Assembly (NCBI GenBank): GCA_022478985.1
Contig: JAKSZP010009236.1
Coordinates: 216,233 to 280,232 of the forward strand
Length of the DNA stretch: 64,000 bases
Source: Massospora cicadina
Taxonomy: Eukaryota > Entomophthoromycota > Entomophthoromycetes > Entomophthorales > Entomophthoraceae
Direction of reading: 5' to 3'
This document shows, piece by piece, positions 44,967 to 55,780 of this stretch; within the stretch, counting starts at the first letter, position 1, and the number at the start of each line of letters is the position of its first letter. Position numbers and translations under genes: made by a program. A model generated the notes under the pieces. That model searched no databases and was not told the DNA's origin. It saw only the letters and a list, made by a program, of their open reading frames with translations.

Positions 44967-45990
44967 TGCCAGCATCAAAATATTTGCATATTTATACATG
45001 ACCCCAGTTGAGGAGGTCCATAATGTTCATGAGTTCAGGTTTCTAAATGAATTTGGTCTGCCCATTTAACCACAGCTTATAGTAGTGGCGGTGGTACCAT
45101 GAAAAATTAATTGGAATAATCAGAAAACCATAATTATCAGACAATTGCTTTATTCCAAAATTATAAGAACATCTTTACTGTTGATGACCACAATTTAGGG
45201 TTCGCATGGGGAATTATACATTGAATGGACATAGGTGATCATCCTCCTATCAGGTCTCAGCTAATCCACCAATCAAGGGCATCCAAAGAATTCAGTAATG
45301 AGGAGATCAATAAGCTTCTGGAACAAGGAATTCTCAAACTGTGAAAGAGTCCTTGGGCTTCACTCATTCTAATTGTCAAGAAGAAGGATGGTACCAACTG
45401 GGTAGTGATAGAATACCAGAAGCTCAAAAGCATTACCAAAAAGGACTCATATCCCTTGCCACTAATTAACAATGCCTTGGATTGGTTAGGAGGAGCTTGT
45501 TACTTCTCAGCAATGGATTTTCTATCAGGTTTTGGCAGATTGAGTTGCCTGCAGTGGAACAGGAGAAATGCGGCATTATCAAGTCAAAGATGCTTTTCCA
45601 ATTGATCTGTATGCCACAAGGGCTGTGTAATGCCCTGGCTACGTTCTAATGGGCCGAGGACACTATTTTTGGCAACTTGAAGCTGTCATGCATTCCCATA
45701 TACCTTGACGATATCAATGTCTTCTCCTAGACGTTTTGGAGCATCTTACCCATTTGGAGGAGGTATTCCATTGGCTATTTGTGACCAACATAAAGGTTAA
45801 ACCTCATAAATGCCATTTCTTCAAAGGCCAGTTGGATTACTTAGGGTTTTTAGTGGATGCAACGGGGCTTAAGCCCCAACCAGCCAAGGTGGAGGCTATC
45901 CAAAAGATGACTACACCAAACAGTATGTGTGATATATAAATATTTTTAGGGATGGTCAGTACTACCGCCGCTTAATACCCAACTTCAGTT
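44967..45990 (+). pseudogene. B1 pol: end of linker and reverse transcriptase
   Basis: After D the reading gives YMTPVEEVHNVHEF, then RT fingers SPWASLILIVKKKDG-like (45350-45390), VVIEYQKLKSITKKDSYPLP (45405 frame), and palm with YLDDINVFS at 45701-45712. YLDD is intact, unlike B2, A1, A2 and E. The thumb frame 45736-45939 has LDYLGFLVDATGLKP. Frameshifts separate all parts. Confidence 0.75.
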
Positions 45991-46009
45991 GTATTGGAGG
46001 TCCTCTGTT

Positions 46010-46425
46010 TGAGTTGTTAAAGAAGGATGCTGCGCTTAAATGGACAGAAATCCGTCAATGCTCTTTTGAAACACTTTGTATGGCACTAATCAGTGCACCT
46101 GTGTTATTCTACCCAAATTTCTATAAAGAGTTTATCATCTAGATTGATCGTCCATTTCTGCCGTTAGGGAAGTTTTATTAAAAAAATATGATGAAGGGGA
46201 GGAGCACCCAGTGGCGTACTGAAGTCAAAGCCTAAATTGCCACAAATGTAATTATACCGTGACTGAGTAGGAGTGTTTATCAGTGATATACATGTATAAG
46301 CAATTTAGGTCTATTTGCATGGATTAAAGTTTAAAGTCTTAATGTATCATGCTTCGTTATGCTGTTTGCAGAACCTCAGGTAGCCAAAGGGCGTTTAGCC
46401 TAATTAACCTCAACTGCAGGCTTTT
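46010..46425 (+). pseudogene. B1 RNase H
   Basis: Plus-strand reading follows RT as FETLCMALISAPV, a DRPF stretch replacing TDAS, and HPVAY, then NYTVTE*ECL near 46250-46275. The first catalytic Asp can still be placed; stops are frequent. Identified mainly by order and by match to B2. Confidence 0.6.
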
Positions 46426-46439
46426 ACTTTGATATTCTC

Positions 46440-47720
46440 CATTTAACTGGAGCAAAACACCAGAATGATAATTGCTTGTTGAGATTGCCAACGGTTGCTG
46501 TCAAGCGGATATGAGTGATGTAATTTACAACAAAATGCTCAGCGGCAGATACAGTGAAAAACTGTCACAAGTGATTAAGGTGTTAAATGAGGTGCAAGCC
46601 AATACCTTCCAGCGGAATGGGGAGTTGTAAAACTAGATTGGAGAATCTGCAGTCATTTTTCCTGAAATCTTCAACACGGTCTAGTATTATCATGAGCGCA
46701 CATAAGGCAATATGAGATGATGGCATGTGCAAGGCATTGAAATTTTTGCGCCCTTGATACTATTTGGAAAGCATTAATGTCGACATTCTTGAGACCATTT
46801 CCTGCTACAACCAGTGCCAAGTGAAAAAACCGTTCAACCAGAAGACCTCGCACTGGTTGGTGAAACACAATTTTGCTTGGATTACATTTTACCTTGATGT
46901 CATCTACCTCTTCTAATGGGTTCTAACTGGTCCAAGTACATTCTGGTGGTGATCAACCACTTGATCATGTGGATTGAAGCACAGGCAATATGGGATTTGG
47001 GGGTGGCCACAGTGGCCAAGTTTGTAATGGAATCTATTATCCAGTGAGATGCTGCCCTCAGTTCATTCTTACCACTAACAGAACCAACTACACCTTGCAT
47101 ATACTTCTAAAGTTGAATAAGGTAACTGTCATCCGCGGGGCTCTGATGATCCCATACCACCCTGAGTCCAGCGGAATGGTTGAGAAAGTTAATGGGACCT
47201 TTTTGAACATACTCCAGAAATTGATAATGGATTGATTTTTCAATTGGAGTTCTCTCCTTTCCAGCGCCTTGTTTGCATACAACATTAGCTACCATTCTTC
47301 CATGGGGAATAGTTCCTTTCAATTACTATATGGATGACACCAAGCTCTACCCACACTGCTCTATGCCTGTGTGGAAGATACTGGAAGAATGGATACTCAA
47401 CGTTACTTGACTAACCTAGCGGACAAGTAATCAAGTTGCAGACCAAAACATACTCCTTCAGCTTAGTCAAGAAGATAAGGAATCAGGCTGCCAATCAGGT
47501 ACTGCGTATCAGACTAGCACGGTTCAAAGATGGAGATTTGGTTCTATTCCATGACCAACACGGGTTTGGTCATAAGAACAATTAGCCAGTATTTGGACAG
47601 GTCCATTTGAGATTATTCAGATGATGGGAGTTGACACCTACGCTATCAAGGACCCTATAAGTGAAAAAATTATTAATCAAGTACATGCAAAGTTCCTTTG
47701 GTCATAAAAACTTTAGGAGA
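46440..47720 (+). pseudogene. B1 integrase
   Basis: From 46440 the sequence gives HQNDNCLLRLPTVAV, the finger (degraded), the core with SKYILVVINHLI and IEAQAIWDLG (46915-47010), CPQFILTTNRTNY where SDNG is expected, then YHPESSGMVEKVNG with the Glu kept. The C-terminal domain has GPFEIIQMMGVDTYAIKDPI and IINQVHAKFLWS (47600-47705). The second catalytic Asp is lost. Several stops. Confidence 0.7.
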
Positions 47721-47734
47721 TATATCATCCAGTC

Positions 47735-47745
47735 AAGGGGGTTAA
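47735..47745 (+). other. B1 polypurine tract
   Basis: AAGGGGGTTAA directly before the 3' LTR. B2 and B3 have the same tract. Confidence 0.75.
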
Positions 47746-48300
47746 TGTCAAGATTCTGATATGACTGGACAATAAGCTATGAATAGCTACGGCGGATTGG
47801 CTAGAATCCTCTAACCATAATTAATAGTGTAAAATTAATTGAGCGCCTGGGGATGAGGCAATATCTGTTCAGAAAGAATAATATTGGATTGAATGCAAAT
47901 AAGGTAATAAGGAGATTTCAACATAAGACAAATATTGAATAGATTGCATTAAACTAAGTCGATATAGAAGTTGAAAAAACCACACCCAGTAAGAGCCAAT
48001 GGAAATAAGGCGGAACTGAATAGTCTAAGCCAAGGGAGCTGTATAGTTAGAAGACACTGATATATAAGTGAGATGGAGCAATTGAAGGAGGAGGATTATT
48101 AATAGGGAAGAGAGTACGGAGAAGAGATCTCCTAAAAAACTAAGTTAAATAAAAGAGAGTCATTGGGGAAATACTAAATATTCTATTAAGTTTATTAAGT
48201 TGTTTTGGGGACAATTTTTATATTGTCCATCCATTATTCAGTGGGTTCAAACCTGTGCGACCCTCTCAGCATACCACAAAGAAACGCCAAAATTATAACA
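47746..48300 (+). repeat. B1 3' LTR
   Basis: 555 bp, TGTCAAGATT to TATAACA. Aligns with the 5' LTR throughout, with TATATAAG at 48061-48068. Confidence 0.88.
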
Positions 48301-49083
48301 GTGGGTGTCTTCCAATGTCAATGTGGTGCAACACTTCATATGCACACCCCAAATCAAAGTTGCATGTTGCAAAAAATTGTTTATTTCTTTTAGATAAGGC
48401 CATTTCCTGATTCTTTTTGTCCTCTTTCAAGCTGACTAGGAGCTTGGGTGGTATACCTGATTGAACACTTTCATGATATTTCCCTCAATTGAAACTTCCT
48501 CCAATGTCCTAAATATATGTACATTTTGCGCTTCTTTTGCAGATAGGATGTGGAAAAAAGCGACTAAATGATGTCATTTTACCTAAAATGGGTGTTGGTA
48601 GTGGTTAGAAAGCAATACATTAGTTTCCCCATATCTATGAGAATGAGCACTGGCGCCCTGATCAATTCTTGGTGTGATAAGTTGTAGGTTCCAATCATTT
48701 TGTCGTATAGACCTGATGGTATCTGCATATCAGCATCATTGTTACAATGACCTGGTGGCCAGGTGGAATGGTTAATTGGTGGCCAGCCTTCAGTGGAATT
48801 CCTTCCAATTTGAGGATTTTATTGGTAAATATCAAGTTTAACTGCGCCGTTTCCTATAACTAAAGGGTATAATCCCATATTTAAAGGCCAGGCTACAAAC
48901 AACAGAGTTTGCTTCTTTGTCTGTTAAGCTCCGTGCCAGTAGCACTTCGATAGGTTCTGACTGAGAATGAAAAGATTATTTTACTTGAAATTGGTTTTGA
49001 TATCATACTCCTTTAAAGGTGGTCCCAATGATGATATTATAATGGGTGTTATACAGGAAAAAAATGGGAGCAAGTATTATGAG
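48301..49083 (-). pseudogene. E pol linker between protease and RT
   Basis: The minus-strand reading gives YNIIIGTTFKGV, then QSEPIEVLLARSL, GHCNNDADMQIPSGLYDKMI and DLGCAYEVLHHIDIGRHP at the B1 boundary. The last segment equals DLGCARGVVHWVDMGDH of B2 and leads directly into RT at 36806 once B1 is removed. The B3 insertion cuts the upstream side. Stops present. Confidence 0.65.
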
Positions 49084-49646
49084 TGTTTTAAATTTGGCAG
49101 AGTTGTTAAGATATGCTGAGTGGGTTTTTGCATGTGGTCAAGCCCACTGAGCAACAACAGATGATATGGCGATCATCGGCCCACAAAACAAGTAAAGATT
49201 ATAAAGAAGATCAAGCAATTGCTTCAGTAACACTACTTTATTTATTTTTAATAATAACAGCAGATTCCTTCTTCTCCGCTCCCTTCTTTCTCTTAACAAA
49301 TCCTCCTCCTTCAAGTCTTTAGTCTCACTTATATCTCAGAATTTTGGTCAATACTGACCCTTTTGCTTAGATTATTTTTTCCACCATATTCTTATTTGTT
49401 CCAGCAAAGTCTTCATATATTGAATTCAGAATCACCTAGTTTGAGGAGATTTAAAAATTTATTCATCATGCATCAACATCTCCTAATCACCTCATTTGGA
49501 AGAGATTCAATAAACATCTGGTTTAACCCATATCACCTCATCCTAAGAGCTCAAATAATTGTAATACAGAACCTTGATTGGCGGATTCTACCCATTTCGC
49601 CGTGATGTCTTAGGGCTTACAATCCAGTCATATCAGAATCACAACA
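49084..49646 (-). repeat. B3 3' LTR
   Basis: 563 bp. TGTTTTAAAT at the left, CACAACA at the right, then the PPT (minus AGGGGGTAA). Confidence 0.88.
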
Positions 49647-49659
49647 TTACCCCCTAGAC

Positions 49660-50906
49660 TAGATGATAAGGCTCCTATTGCTTATATTCCCAAAGGAACT
49701 TCGCATGCACTCAGCTAATAATCTGACTGCTTGTGGGGTTCTTGATGATATAGGTGTCCAAACCCATATTCTCAATAACTTTGAACGGACCAATCTAGAT
49801 TCTGTTAAACTTATGCTTCTGCCTGAACCCATGTTATTCATGGAATAGAACCATGTCCCCTTCTTTGAACTGAGCTAACCTGCTATGCCGTACCTGATTG
49901 GCAGCCTGATTCTTTATCTTCTTGTCTAAGCTTAATGAGTATGCTTCAGTTTAAAGCATAATCTGTGTATTCGTTAGGTTGGTCAAGTAGCGTTAAGGAT
50001 CCATTCTTCCAGTTTCTTCCACACAGGCATAGAGCAGTGTGGGTAGAGCTTGGTGCCGCCCATATGTTAACTGAAAAGGTCTCTTCCCCATCTCTGAGTG
50101 ATAACTGATGTTGTTTGTGAAGGCAGCGGTGGAAAGGAGGGTACTCCAATCAGAGGGTCTATCAGTTAACAGCTTCCAGAGTATATTCATTAGTGTCCCG
50201 TTGACCCGTTTGACTATAACATTGAATTCTGGGTGATAAGAGGTCATTAGAGCCCCATAAATGGGCATAGTTCGTTGAGTTTGGGTAAATGTGTGAGTTG
50301 AAGTTGGTCCCATTATTATTAAGAATGAACTGAGGACAGTCTTGGAACTAGATTATACACTCCATCACAAACTTAGCCACTATGATCTCTCTCAGATTGC
50401 ATATTACCTGTGCCTCAATCCACCTAATCAAGTAATAAATTGCCACCAGAATATACTTGGATTGGTTTGCTCTCATCAGCAGCAGCCACCACATCAATAG
50501 TAACCATATTCTAAGCAAAGTGAGGTTTCACTAACTGGTATGAAGTCTTTCAGCAAAATGGCTTCTCCACTTGGCACTGGTGGCATCAGGAGATCATTTC
50601 GAGCACTTCAAATTGCATGCTTTCCCAATAGTACCTCAGTCGCACCATTTTCAGGGTCTTGTGTACTCCACCATATCCAACTTCTTGGTGTGAGCTCCTA
50701 GCAATATTTGGTCAGGTAGAAGGTCTTGGGATATTTATGGTAGTGTCCCCTATCCGCTTGTACAACTCACCATTCTTCTGTAACGTATTGGCCCTTAATC
50801 TATCTGATATCTTATGACTTGGGGTGGCTCATCATTGTACTTTCCACTGAGCTTTTGTCACACAACATCATTGAGATGCGCCATAACGGCAATGGTTGGC
50901 AATCTT
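49660..50906 (-). pseudogene. B3 integrase
   Basis: In minus order: the finger near 50580-50700 (HQEVGYGGVHKTLKMV); the core with the first Asp region degraded; FILNNNGTNFNSH, where the second Asp is Asn; then YHPEFNVIVKRVNGTLMNIL (49993-50313), with the Glu shifted out of its usual place; and the C-terminal domain near 49720-49870. Two overlapping frames show a frameshift near 50,100. Inactive. Confidence 0.7.
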
Positions 50907-50920
50907 GATAAGCAATTGGC
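50907..50920. repeat. target duplication of insert G, left copy
   Basis: GATAAGCAATTGGC here and GATTAGCAATTGGC at 51560-51573 (13/14). Family B pol reads NCLSRLP-type sequence through this site, so the break lies inside B3 pol. Confidence 0.7.
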
Positions 50921-51559
50921 ATCGTTTTGTCCAAAAATGTGCTTCCCATTTATAAAAATATTAACAAAATAGCAGTTGCGGCTACAGCTGCCCCAGCCAA
51001 CACCCTCCTCGGCAGAAACTTCATGTGGAAATGGAGCCCCTTGTTGAGAGTATTCCTATCCCTAATTTTCCTCATGATTTTGAGGAAGATGCGAAGTATG
51101 AAATTGAGGAGCTTGCTTCCATTGCGAGCTGTGCTTGCATTGATGCAGCAAAAACTTCTCTTTTTGACCCCAATTATCCCGAAACCTGCTGGCACATAAA
51201 TTCTTCTACTTGTGTGCTGGCTCTCATCATTTCTGCTGAGCATCAACTTGCTTAATATGTTGATTAAATAGGCCCCGCCGGCCTCATTAATGAAGGAAAC
51301 CCCCAATTATACCTCATTATGCCCCATGTCGCTGATGCTCTCACCCCAATGCTGTCCGCCATGGTCCACCAGCTAAAGCGGGCGCCATACAAAAGTCTCA
51401 CCAAAGCCTCCTCTCCATCTGATATGGCTTCCTTGGCTGATAAATAGGGGCTATATTGGGAATTTTTCAATTCATATTAATCCCTTTGTTTGGCCCATTT
51501 ATGAATAAAGATGTATGGCGGCTCCCACTTTTGGGTTGGGCACCACTAGTACTAAAAAA
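50921..51559 (+). mobile_element. G: poly(A)-ended insert in B3
   Basis: 639 bp between 14-bp direct repeats, ending CTAGTACTAAAAAA at its right side. It interrupts the B3 segment between RNase H and integrase, since PGAKHYNANC (right) and NDANCLSRLPTIAV (left) belong together. The plus strand carries coding-like frames. A poly(A)-ended insert with 14-bp duplications fits a retrocopied transcript or 5'-truncated LINE product. It lacks the L-type tail, so a different source or a processed mRNA is possible. Confidence 0.65.
50970..51450 (+). pseudogene. coding remnant inside G
   Basis: Plus frame 51025-51255 holds an acidic helical stretch (FPHDFEEDAKYEIEELASIA) and SLFDPNYPETCWHINS. A shifted frame then gives LYLIMPHVADALTPMLSAMV and ends with a stop near 51448, about 110 bp before the poly(A). 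I do not recognise the protein. The distance from stop to poly(A) would suit a 3' untranslated region. Confidence 0.4.
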
Positions 51560-51573
51560 GATTAGCAATTGGC

Positions 51574-52035
51574 GTTATAGTGTTTTGCTCCAGGTCAGTG
51601 AATGAAATTAAAGTTGTAAGCCTGCAGCCAAAGAGCCCATTGATCCAAACGGCCTTCAGGTTCTTTGAGGTTCTGCAACCAGCGTAACAAAGTGTGATTC
51701 GTTACTACTTTAAGCTTCACCCCATGAAATACACCCAAAAATGCTTATAAGTGTAGATCACCACTAAGCACTCCCGCTCAGTCACAGTATAGTTGCGTTT
51801 ATGGCTGTTCAGGCTTCAACTGCAGTATGCTATGGGGCGTTCCTCCCCCTCTTCGTCTTTTTGAAATAGGACTGCCCCTACAGTAGAAAAAGATGTATCC
51901 GTTTGAATGATTAAATCTTTATCAAAATTCAGATAATGCAACATGGGCGAATTGATAAATGCTAACCAAAGTATAAAATGAGTATTGATGGCGTTCCATC
52001 CATTTGAGCATAACATCCTTCTTTAGTGGCTCAAA
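51574..52035 (-). pseudogene. B3 RNase H
   Basis: Frame 51816-52016 has IQTDTSFSTVGAVLFQKDEE and RPIAYCS. Downstream, VVTNHTLLRWLQNLKEPEG-like sequence (about 51650-51710) precedes PGAKHYNANC. The first Asp is kept. G and its target copy end the block. Confidence 0.7.
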
Positions 52036-52745
52036 CAGTGGGTCACCAATACAGCTGAAATTGGGTATAATGCGGCGGTAGTAACTGACCATACCCAAAA
52101 ATACCTGGATGTCACGCTTACTGGTGGGCGTAGTCATCTTTCTGATAGCTTTCACATTGGCAGGTTAATATTTCAGCCCTGTTGCGTCTACTACAAACCC
52201 AAGTACTAAATCTGGTCTTTGAAAAAGTGGCATTTCTGGGGCTTAGCTTGATGCTCGCTTCAGATAACCAGCAGAATACCTTATCCAAACGGGGTAAGGT
52301 TTTCATAAATGTGCTGTAGAATACATTGATGTCATCAAGGTACACAAAGACAACAGCTTCAGGTCGCCGAGAATGATATCCATGACCCGCTGGAATATAG
52401 CCAGGGCGTTATATCCCTGAGGCATACAGGCTGGCTGAAAAAGCCCCTTGGATGTGATAATGGCGCATTTCTCTTGTTCTGCAACAGGCAACTCAATTTT
52501 CCAGTAGCCTGATATCAAGTCCATCACTGAGAAGTAACGGGCTCTCCCTAGCTGATTTAGCAAGTCATCAATCTGTGGAAAGGGATAAGATTCCTTCTTG
52601 GTGATGCTTTTAAGCTTCCAGTAGTCTATTACTACCGGTTGGTGCCATCCTTCTTTTTTTACAATAAGAACAGGAGGAACCCACAGAATTTTGATGGTTT
52701 GAGCATCCCTTTCTCCAAAAGCTTTTCAATTTATTCAGCTACTAC
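52036..52745 (-). pseudogene. B3 reverse transcriptase, YLDD intact
   Basis: Frame 52303-52563 has YFSVMDLISGYWKIELPVAE and ACMPQGYNALAIFQRVMDII. A frameshift then leads to MYLDDINVFYSTF (52331-52342 for YLDD). The thumb and connection follow at 51922-52155 with FLGMVSYYRRIIPNFS. The fingers lie near 52600-52700. Confidence 0.75.
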
Positions 52746-52749
52746 TTCC

Positions 52750-53480
52750 TCAGCTGCCCTCAAAAGTTGGGATCAGCGATAACCTAATGGGAGGATGATC
52801 CCCAGTGTCCAATTGAAGTCCACCTCCCCTAGTTCACCCTAAATCATGGTCATCAACGGAAAAAAAATCTTATATTTTTCAAAAAAAGATATCGCCTAAT
52901 CCTTCCGTTCTTTATCTTTGATTACTTAGCTTTCACGCGGAATCACTTTCATTATGCTGGGCTGCAAAACGACCTATAGAACAAATTCATCCAGCAACCC
53001 AAACCCTGAACTTAAATGACCTCCTCAACTGGGGTCAAGTGTAAATAAGCATTAATTGATACAGCGGATTTGAATTGGATCATTCTGTAGAACACTAACA
53101 AAACCTTGAGCTTCATGGCCTGGAAGTATTAAGCCTGTATCCACGTGGGGTTCAAGCCACAACCACTGATAAGGACCAATAAATTTCCAATAAAGTCTAT
53201 CTGACACTTCAACCACTAACTTGGGGTTCCCTATTACTTGGTGGCCGGAGGGGATGGACATCGCCCCAGCTGCTCTGAGAGGCAGCCCTTGGTATTTGTA
53301 TATCTGGTGGGAAGGTCCCGAATCTTAACCTTAGTTCTTGGTAGCAAACTGAAATCACCCCGTCACTGTAGGCCAGGTTAATATGACCCATGTGCACCGG
53401 ATCCTTTGGCACTCCTCTGGAGGTAAAGTAGATTGGGATACGTTGTTCTAGAACTTTAAAGGTCTCACTATCTATCAACA
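52750..53480 (-). pseudogene. B3 pol linker
   Basis: Frame 53209-53481 gives FKVLEQRIPIYFTSRGVPKD and VHMGHINLAYSDGVISVCYQ, the exact segment interrupted by element C in B1. Frame 53052-53261 gives IPSGHQVIGNPKLVVEVS and LEPHVDTGLILPGHEA. It leads into RT through a stop-rich stretch. Confidence 0.7.
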
Positions 53481-53604
53481 ACAGCCCTGAAGTTTCACAT
53501 AAAGTGGTTCCAATTAGCAGGTATAGTTATTGTTTAGTAGCACTATCTCTGTATCTACAATGACATTTGACCCAAACTGCAAGTGTTGCGCGCTGTACGC
53601 TCGC

Positions 53605-53994
53605 TCAGAGACTGTGCTTTTCTGCGCCCGCAGTGCAATAAACCATACAATGTTCCATGACAGGCTTTAATGCCAACTTTGCTACCAACTTTGTGGACAC
53701 TATGTTAGCTGAAGCACCCATATCAATTATAGTGCGGACACAGGTTTTTACAATGACAATGTCACAGTATGTACTCTCAGAGTAGGAAGAATTCTTATTG
53801 TTTACAACGTATAGATTTAGCTGATCTCTTTTCCCCAGGAAGCTCATATTACCCTCCCTAAATTTAGGGTACTCTTTTACAATAGCATCCACAGGGAGGG
53901 CAGCATTTACCCCTTTTAGTAGATGCGCATCAAAGGACAGATCCGGCTCATCTGTAGAAATTTGGTCAAACATTTGACAGACATAAGGCTTCAT
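53605..53994 (-). pseudogene. B3 aspartic protease
   Basis: A 129-codon frame containing CVRTIIDMGASANIVSTKLV. The active-site triplet is DMG instead of DTG; the Asp and Gly remain. It is preceded by KRDQLNLYVVNNKNSSYSES and followed by a stop inside VVYGTAG-like sequence (VYCTAGAEKHSL). Confidence 0.7.
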
Positions 53995-53999
53995 GTAAC

Positions 54000-55130
54000 C
54001 TGGGACCTTCTTCCGTCAAGTCCTTGATTTGCAGTATTGTCAATATTTTCACCCCTTTAGCAAGCTGCTGGTTTAGGAATGCGTCGTCATACTGAAGAAT
54101 TTCCTCTGAATGTACAGGGATAGGTTCAGGTGGGACGTTTTTGGGTTAAAATAGCGGAGATAGAGAGTCCCATCTCTCTACTACGCTCTGAGTTTTCCCT
54201 AATTGTACTGATCCTGCAGTAGGTAATGGAGCTGAAGATTGGGACAACACCTTGCCATATGCCCAGATTGACCACACGCAAAACAATTATCCTCATAGAG
54301 CATCCATTCTTGTTTTTTGTAAAATGATCCACACCAAAAGTTGGACGGGGTCAATCAGTGTAAACAGGCCCACCCAATAGTTGAACTGCTGATGGAAACT
54401 CTGGTGGGAGCAAGGCGCATAGTGATAATAAGCCCAGGGGTTACTAGATGGCCGCTGAACAGGGCGGGATAATTCCCCTAAATAAGAAAGTCTGGCAGAA
54501 AATGTATTAGTTTTCCGCTCTGTACTGGGCAGAGAGAAAGGTGACGGATAGACAATGTAAAATTCAAACGATTCTAAGCAAGGGTACATCATCATTTAAA
54601 TATAGAGTCATAACATTGTAAAGATTGCAGTATGATTTCACTTTAAAGATCATTGCTATGCATACGTCAGTTCTGGATAAAGAGCCTGAATCAAATAACA
54701 CGTGAGATTCTGATATAAGTTCAATCCTCAAACGCGCTGAGTATCTCATTATGTTTAAACCCAATGATCAAAAACTCTGCCTTCACACTACGACTTCTTT
54801 GCAGTACCCCTGAACAACCGCAGCACTATATCCTTTACTTCATTGTATGTAACGGAACTGTTGGAAAGAAAGATAGTAACTTAGTTGGCGCTTCCAACAT
54901 CTAAGGTATATTATTAATTTCTCTTTCCACCGGTATGAAGCTCCTTCTGCTGAAAGCTCAAATCGCTTAAAGAACCCATGAATGTTCCCAACGCAAGCAA
55001 ACGGAGGCAGCTTATCAAAAAACCTCCTTGAGAAGATTATCCTGCCTTTGAAGCACAGTATCCAAGGCGAGTCTAATTTTTGCATATTCAGTTGGCCTAG
55101 TGTGCCAGAATGATTGCCCATTATTGCAAG
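54000..55130 (-). pseudogene. B3 gag with intact zinc knuckle
   Basis: The N-terminal frame is 54840-55121 and middle frames are 54564-54764 and 54293-54595; the last has LSYLGELSRPVQ and PWAYYHYAP. At 54244-54285 the minus strand reads CFACGQSGHMARCC, a complete CX2CX4HX4C knuckle. B1 and B2 share the layout. The pieces lie in different frames. Confidence 0.65.
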
Positions 55131-55188
55131 CCTAATGCAACATAGCTAACGCCTGAATTTTGATTTTTTTAGGTATTGATCAATGGGA

Positions 55189-55206
55189 CCTCTGTAGTGA
55201 GCACCA
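55189..55206 (-). other. B3 primer-binding site
   Basis: Minus strand TGGTGCTCACTACAGAGG, one base from the 5' LTR. It starts TGG, as expected when pairing with a tRNA CCA end. The parent tRNA would end GTAGTGAGCACCA; I cannot name it. Confidence 0.7.
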
Positions 55207-55207
55207 G

Positions 55208-55775
55208 AGTTTGAAATTTGGCAGAATTGTTGAGATACAATGTAAGGGTTTTTGTGCAGAATTAAGCCCACTGAGCAACGGACAGATAATATGGAGATCA
55301 TCAGCCTACAAAACAAAGAAATTTATAATATAAAATATGAAGCAATCGCTTCAGTCACATTACTTTTTTATATTTAATATATAACAGCACATCCCTTCTG
55401 CTCCGCTCCCTTCTTTCTTGTAACTAATCCTCCTCCTTCAATTCTTTGGTCTCACTTATATCTCAGCATTTTGGTCAATACCAACCCTTTTGCTTAGGCT
55501 TATTTGTTCCGCCATAGTCTTATTGGTTCTTGCAGAGTCTTCATTCATTACATTCACAATTGCCTAGATTGAGTCAATCTACCAATTAAGTATCATGCAT
55601 TGACATCTCCTAATCACCTCATTTAGAAGCAATCTAATAACCATACGCTCTAACCCAATATCGCCTCATCCTATGGCAATCAAATATTCTTAATACAAAA
55701 TCATGATTGTCATATTCTATTCATTCCACCATAATGACTTAGGACTTATCGTCCAGACATATCAGAATTATGACA
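55208..55775 (-). repeat. B3 5' LTR
   Basis: 568 bp. Aligns with 49084-49646; minus strand contains GATATAAGTGAGAC, matching the B1 TATA region. Confidence 0.88.
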
Positions 55776-55780
55776 ATGAG

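Larger units (their letters stand above)
36807..48300 (+). mobile_element. B1: family B Ty3/gypsy element with two internal insertions
   Basis: LTRs at 36807-37368 and 47746-48300 (562 and 555 bp). Flanks are GTTTG and GTGGG, a weak 3/5 match, but E reads on across the insertion (HIDIGRHP before, then PYLPVQ after), which supports the boundaries. Plus-strand order is PBS, gag, protease, RT, RNase H, integrase, PPT. C (39750-42581) and D (42912-44961) sit in the pol linker. Without them B1 is about 6.6 kb. Confidence 0.88.
49084..55775 (-). mobile_element. B3: family B Ty3/gypsy element
   Basis: LTRs at 49084-49646 and 55208-55775 (563 and 568 bp), flanked by an exact ATGAG on both sides (49079-49083 and 55776-55780). 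Minus-strand order is PBS, gag, protease, RT, RNase H, integrase, PPT. G (50921-51559) sits between RNase H and integrase. Inserted in element E between its protease and linker. Without G it is about 6.0 kb. It keeps YLDD in RT and a perfect gag knuckle but has many stops. Confidence 0.9.

Noticed and set aside
36807..48300. reading B1 as two separate elements because pol is broken by about 5 kb
   Set aside because: The target duplications of C and D and the resumed linker sequence show a single element with two insertions.
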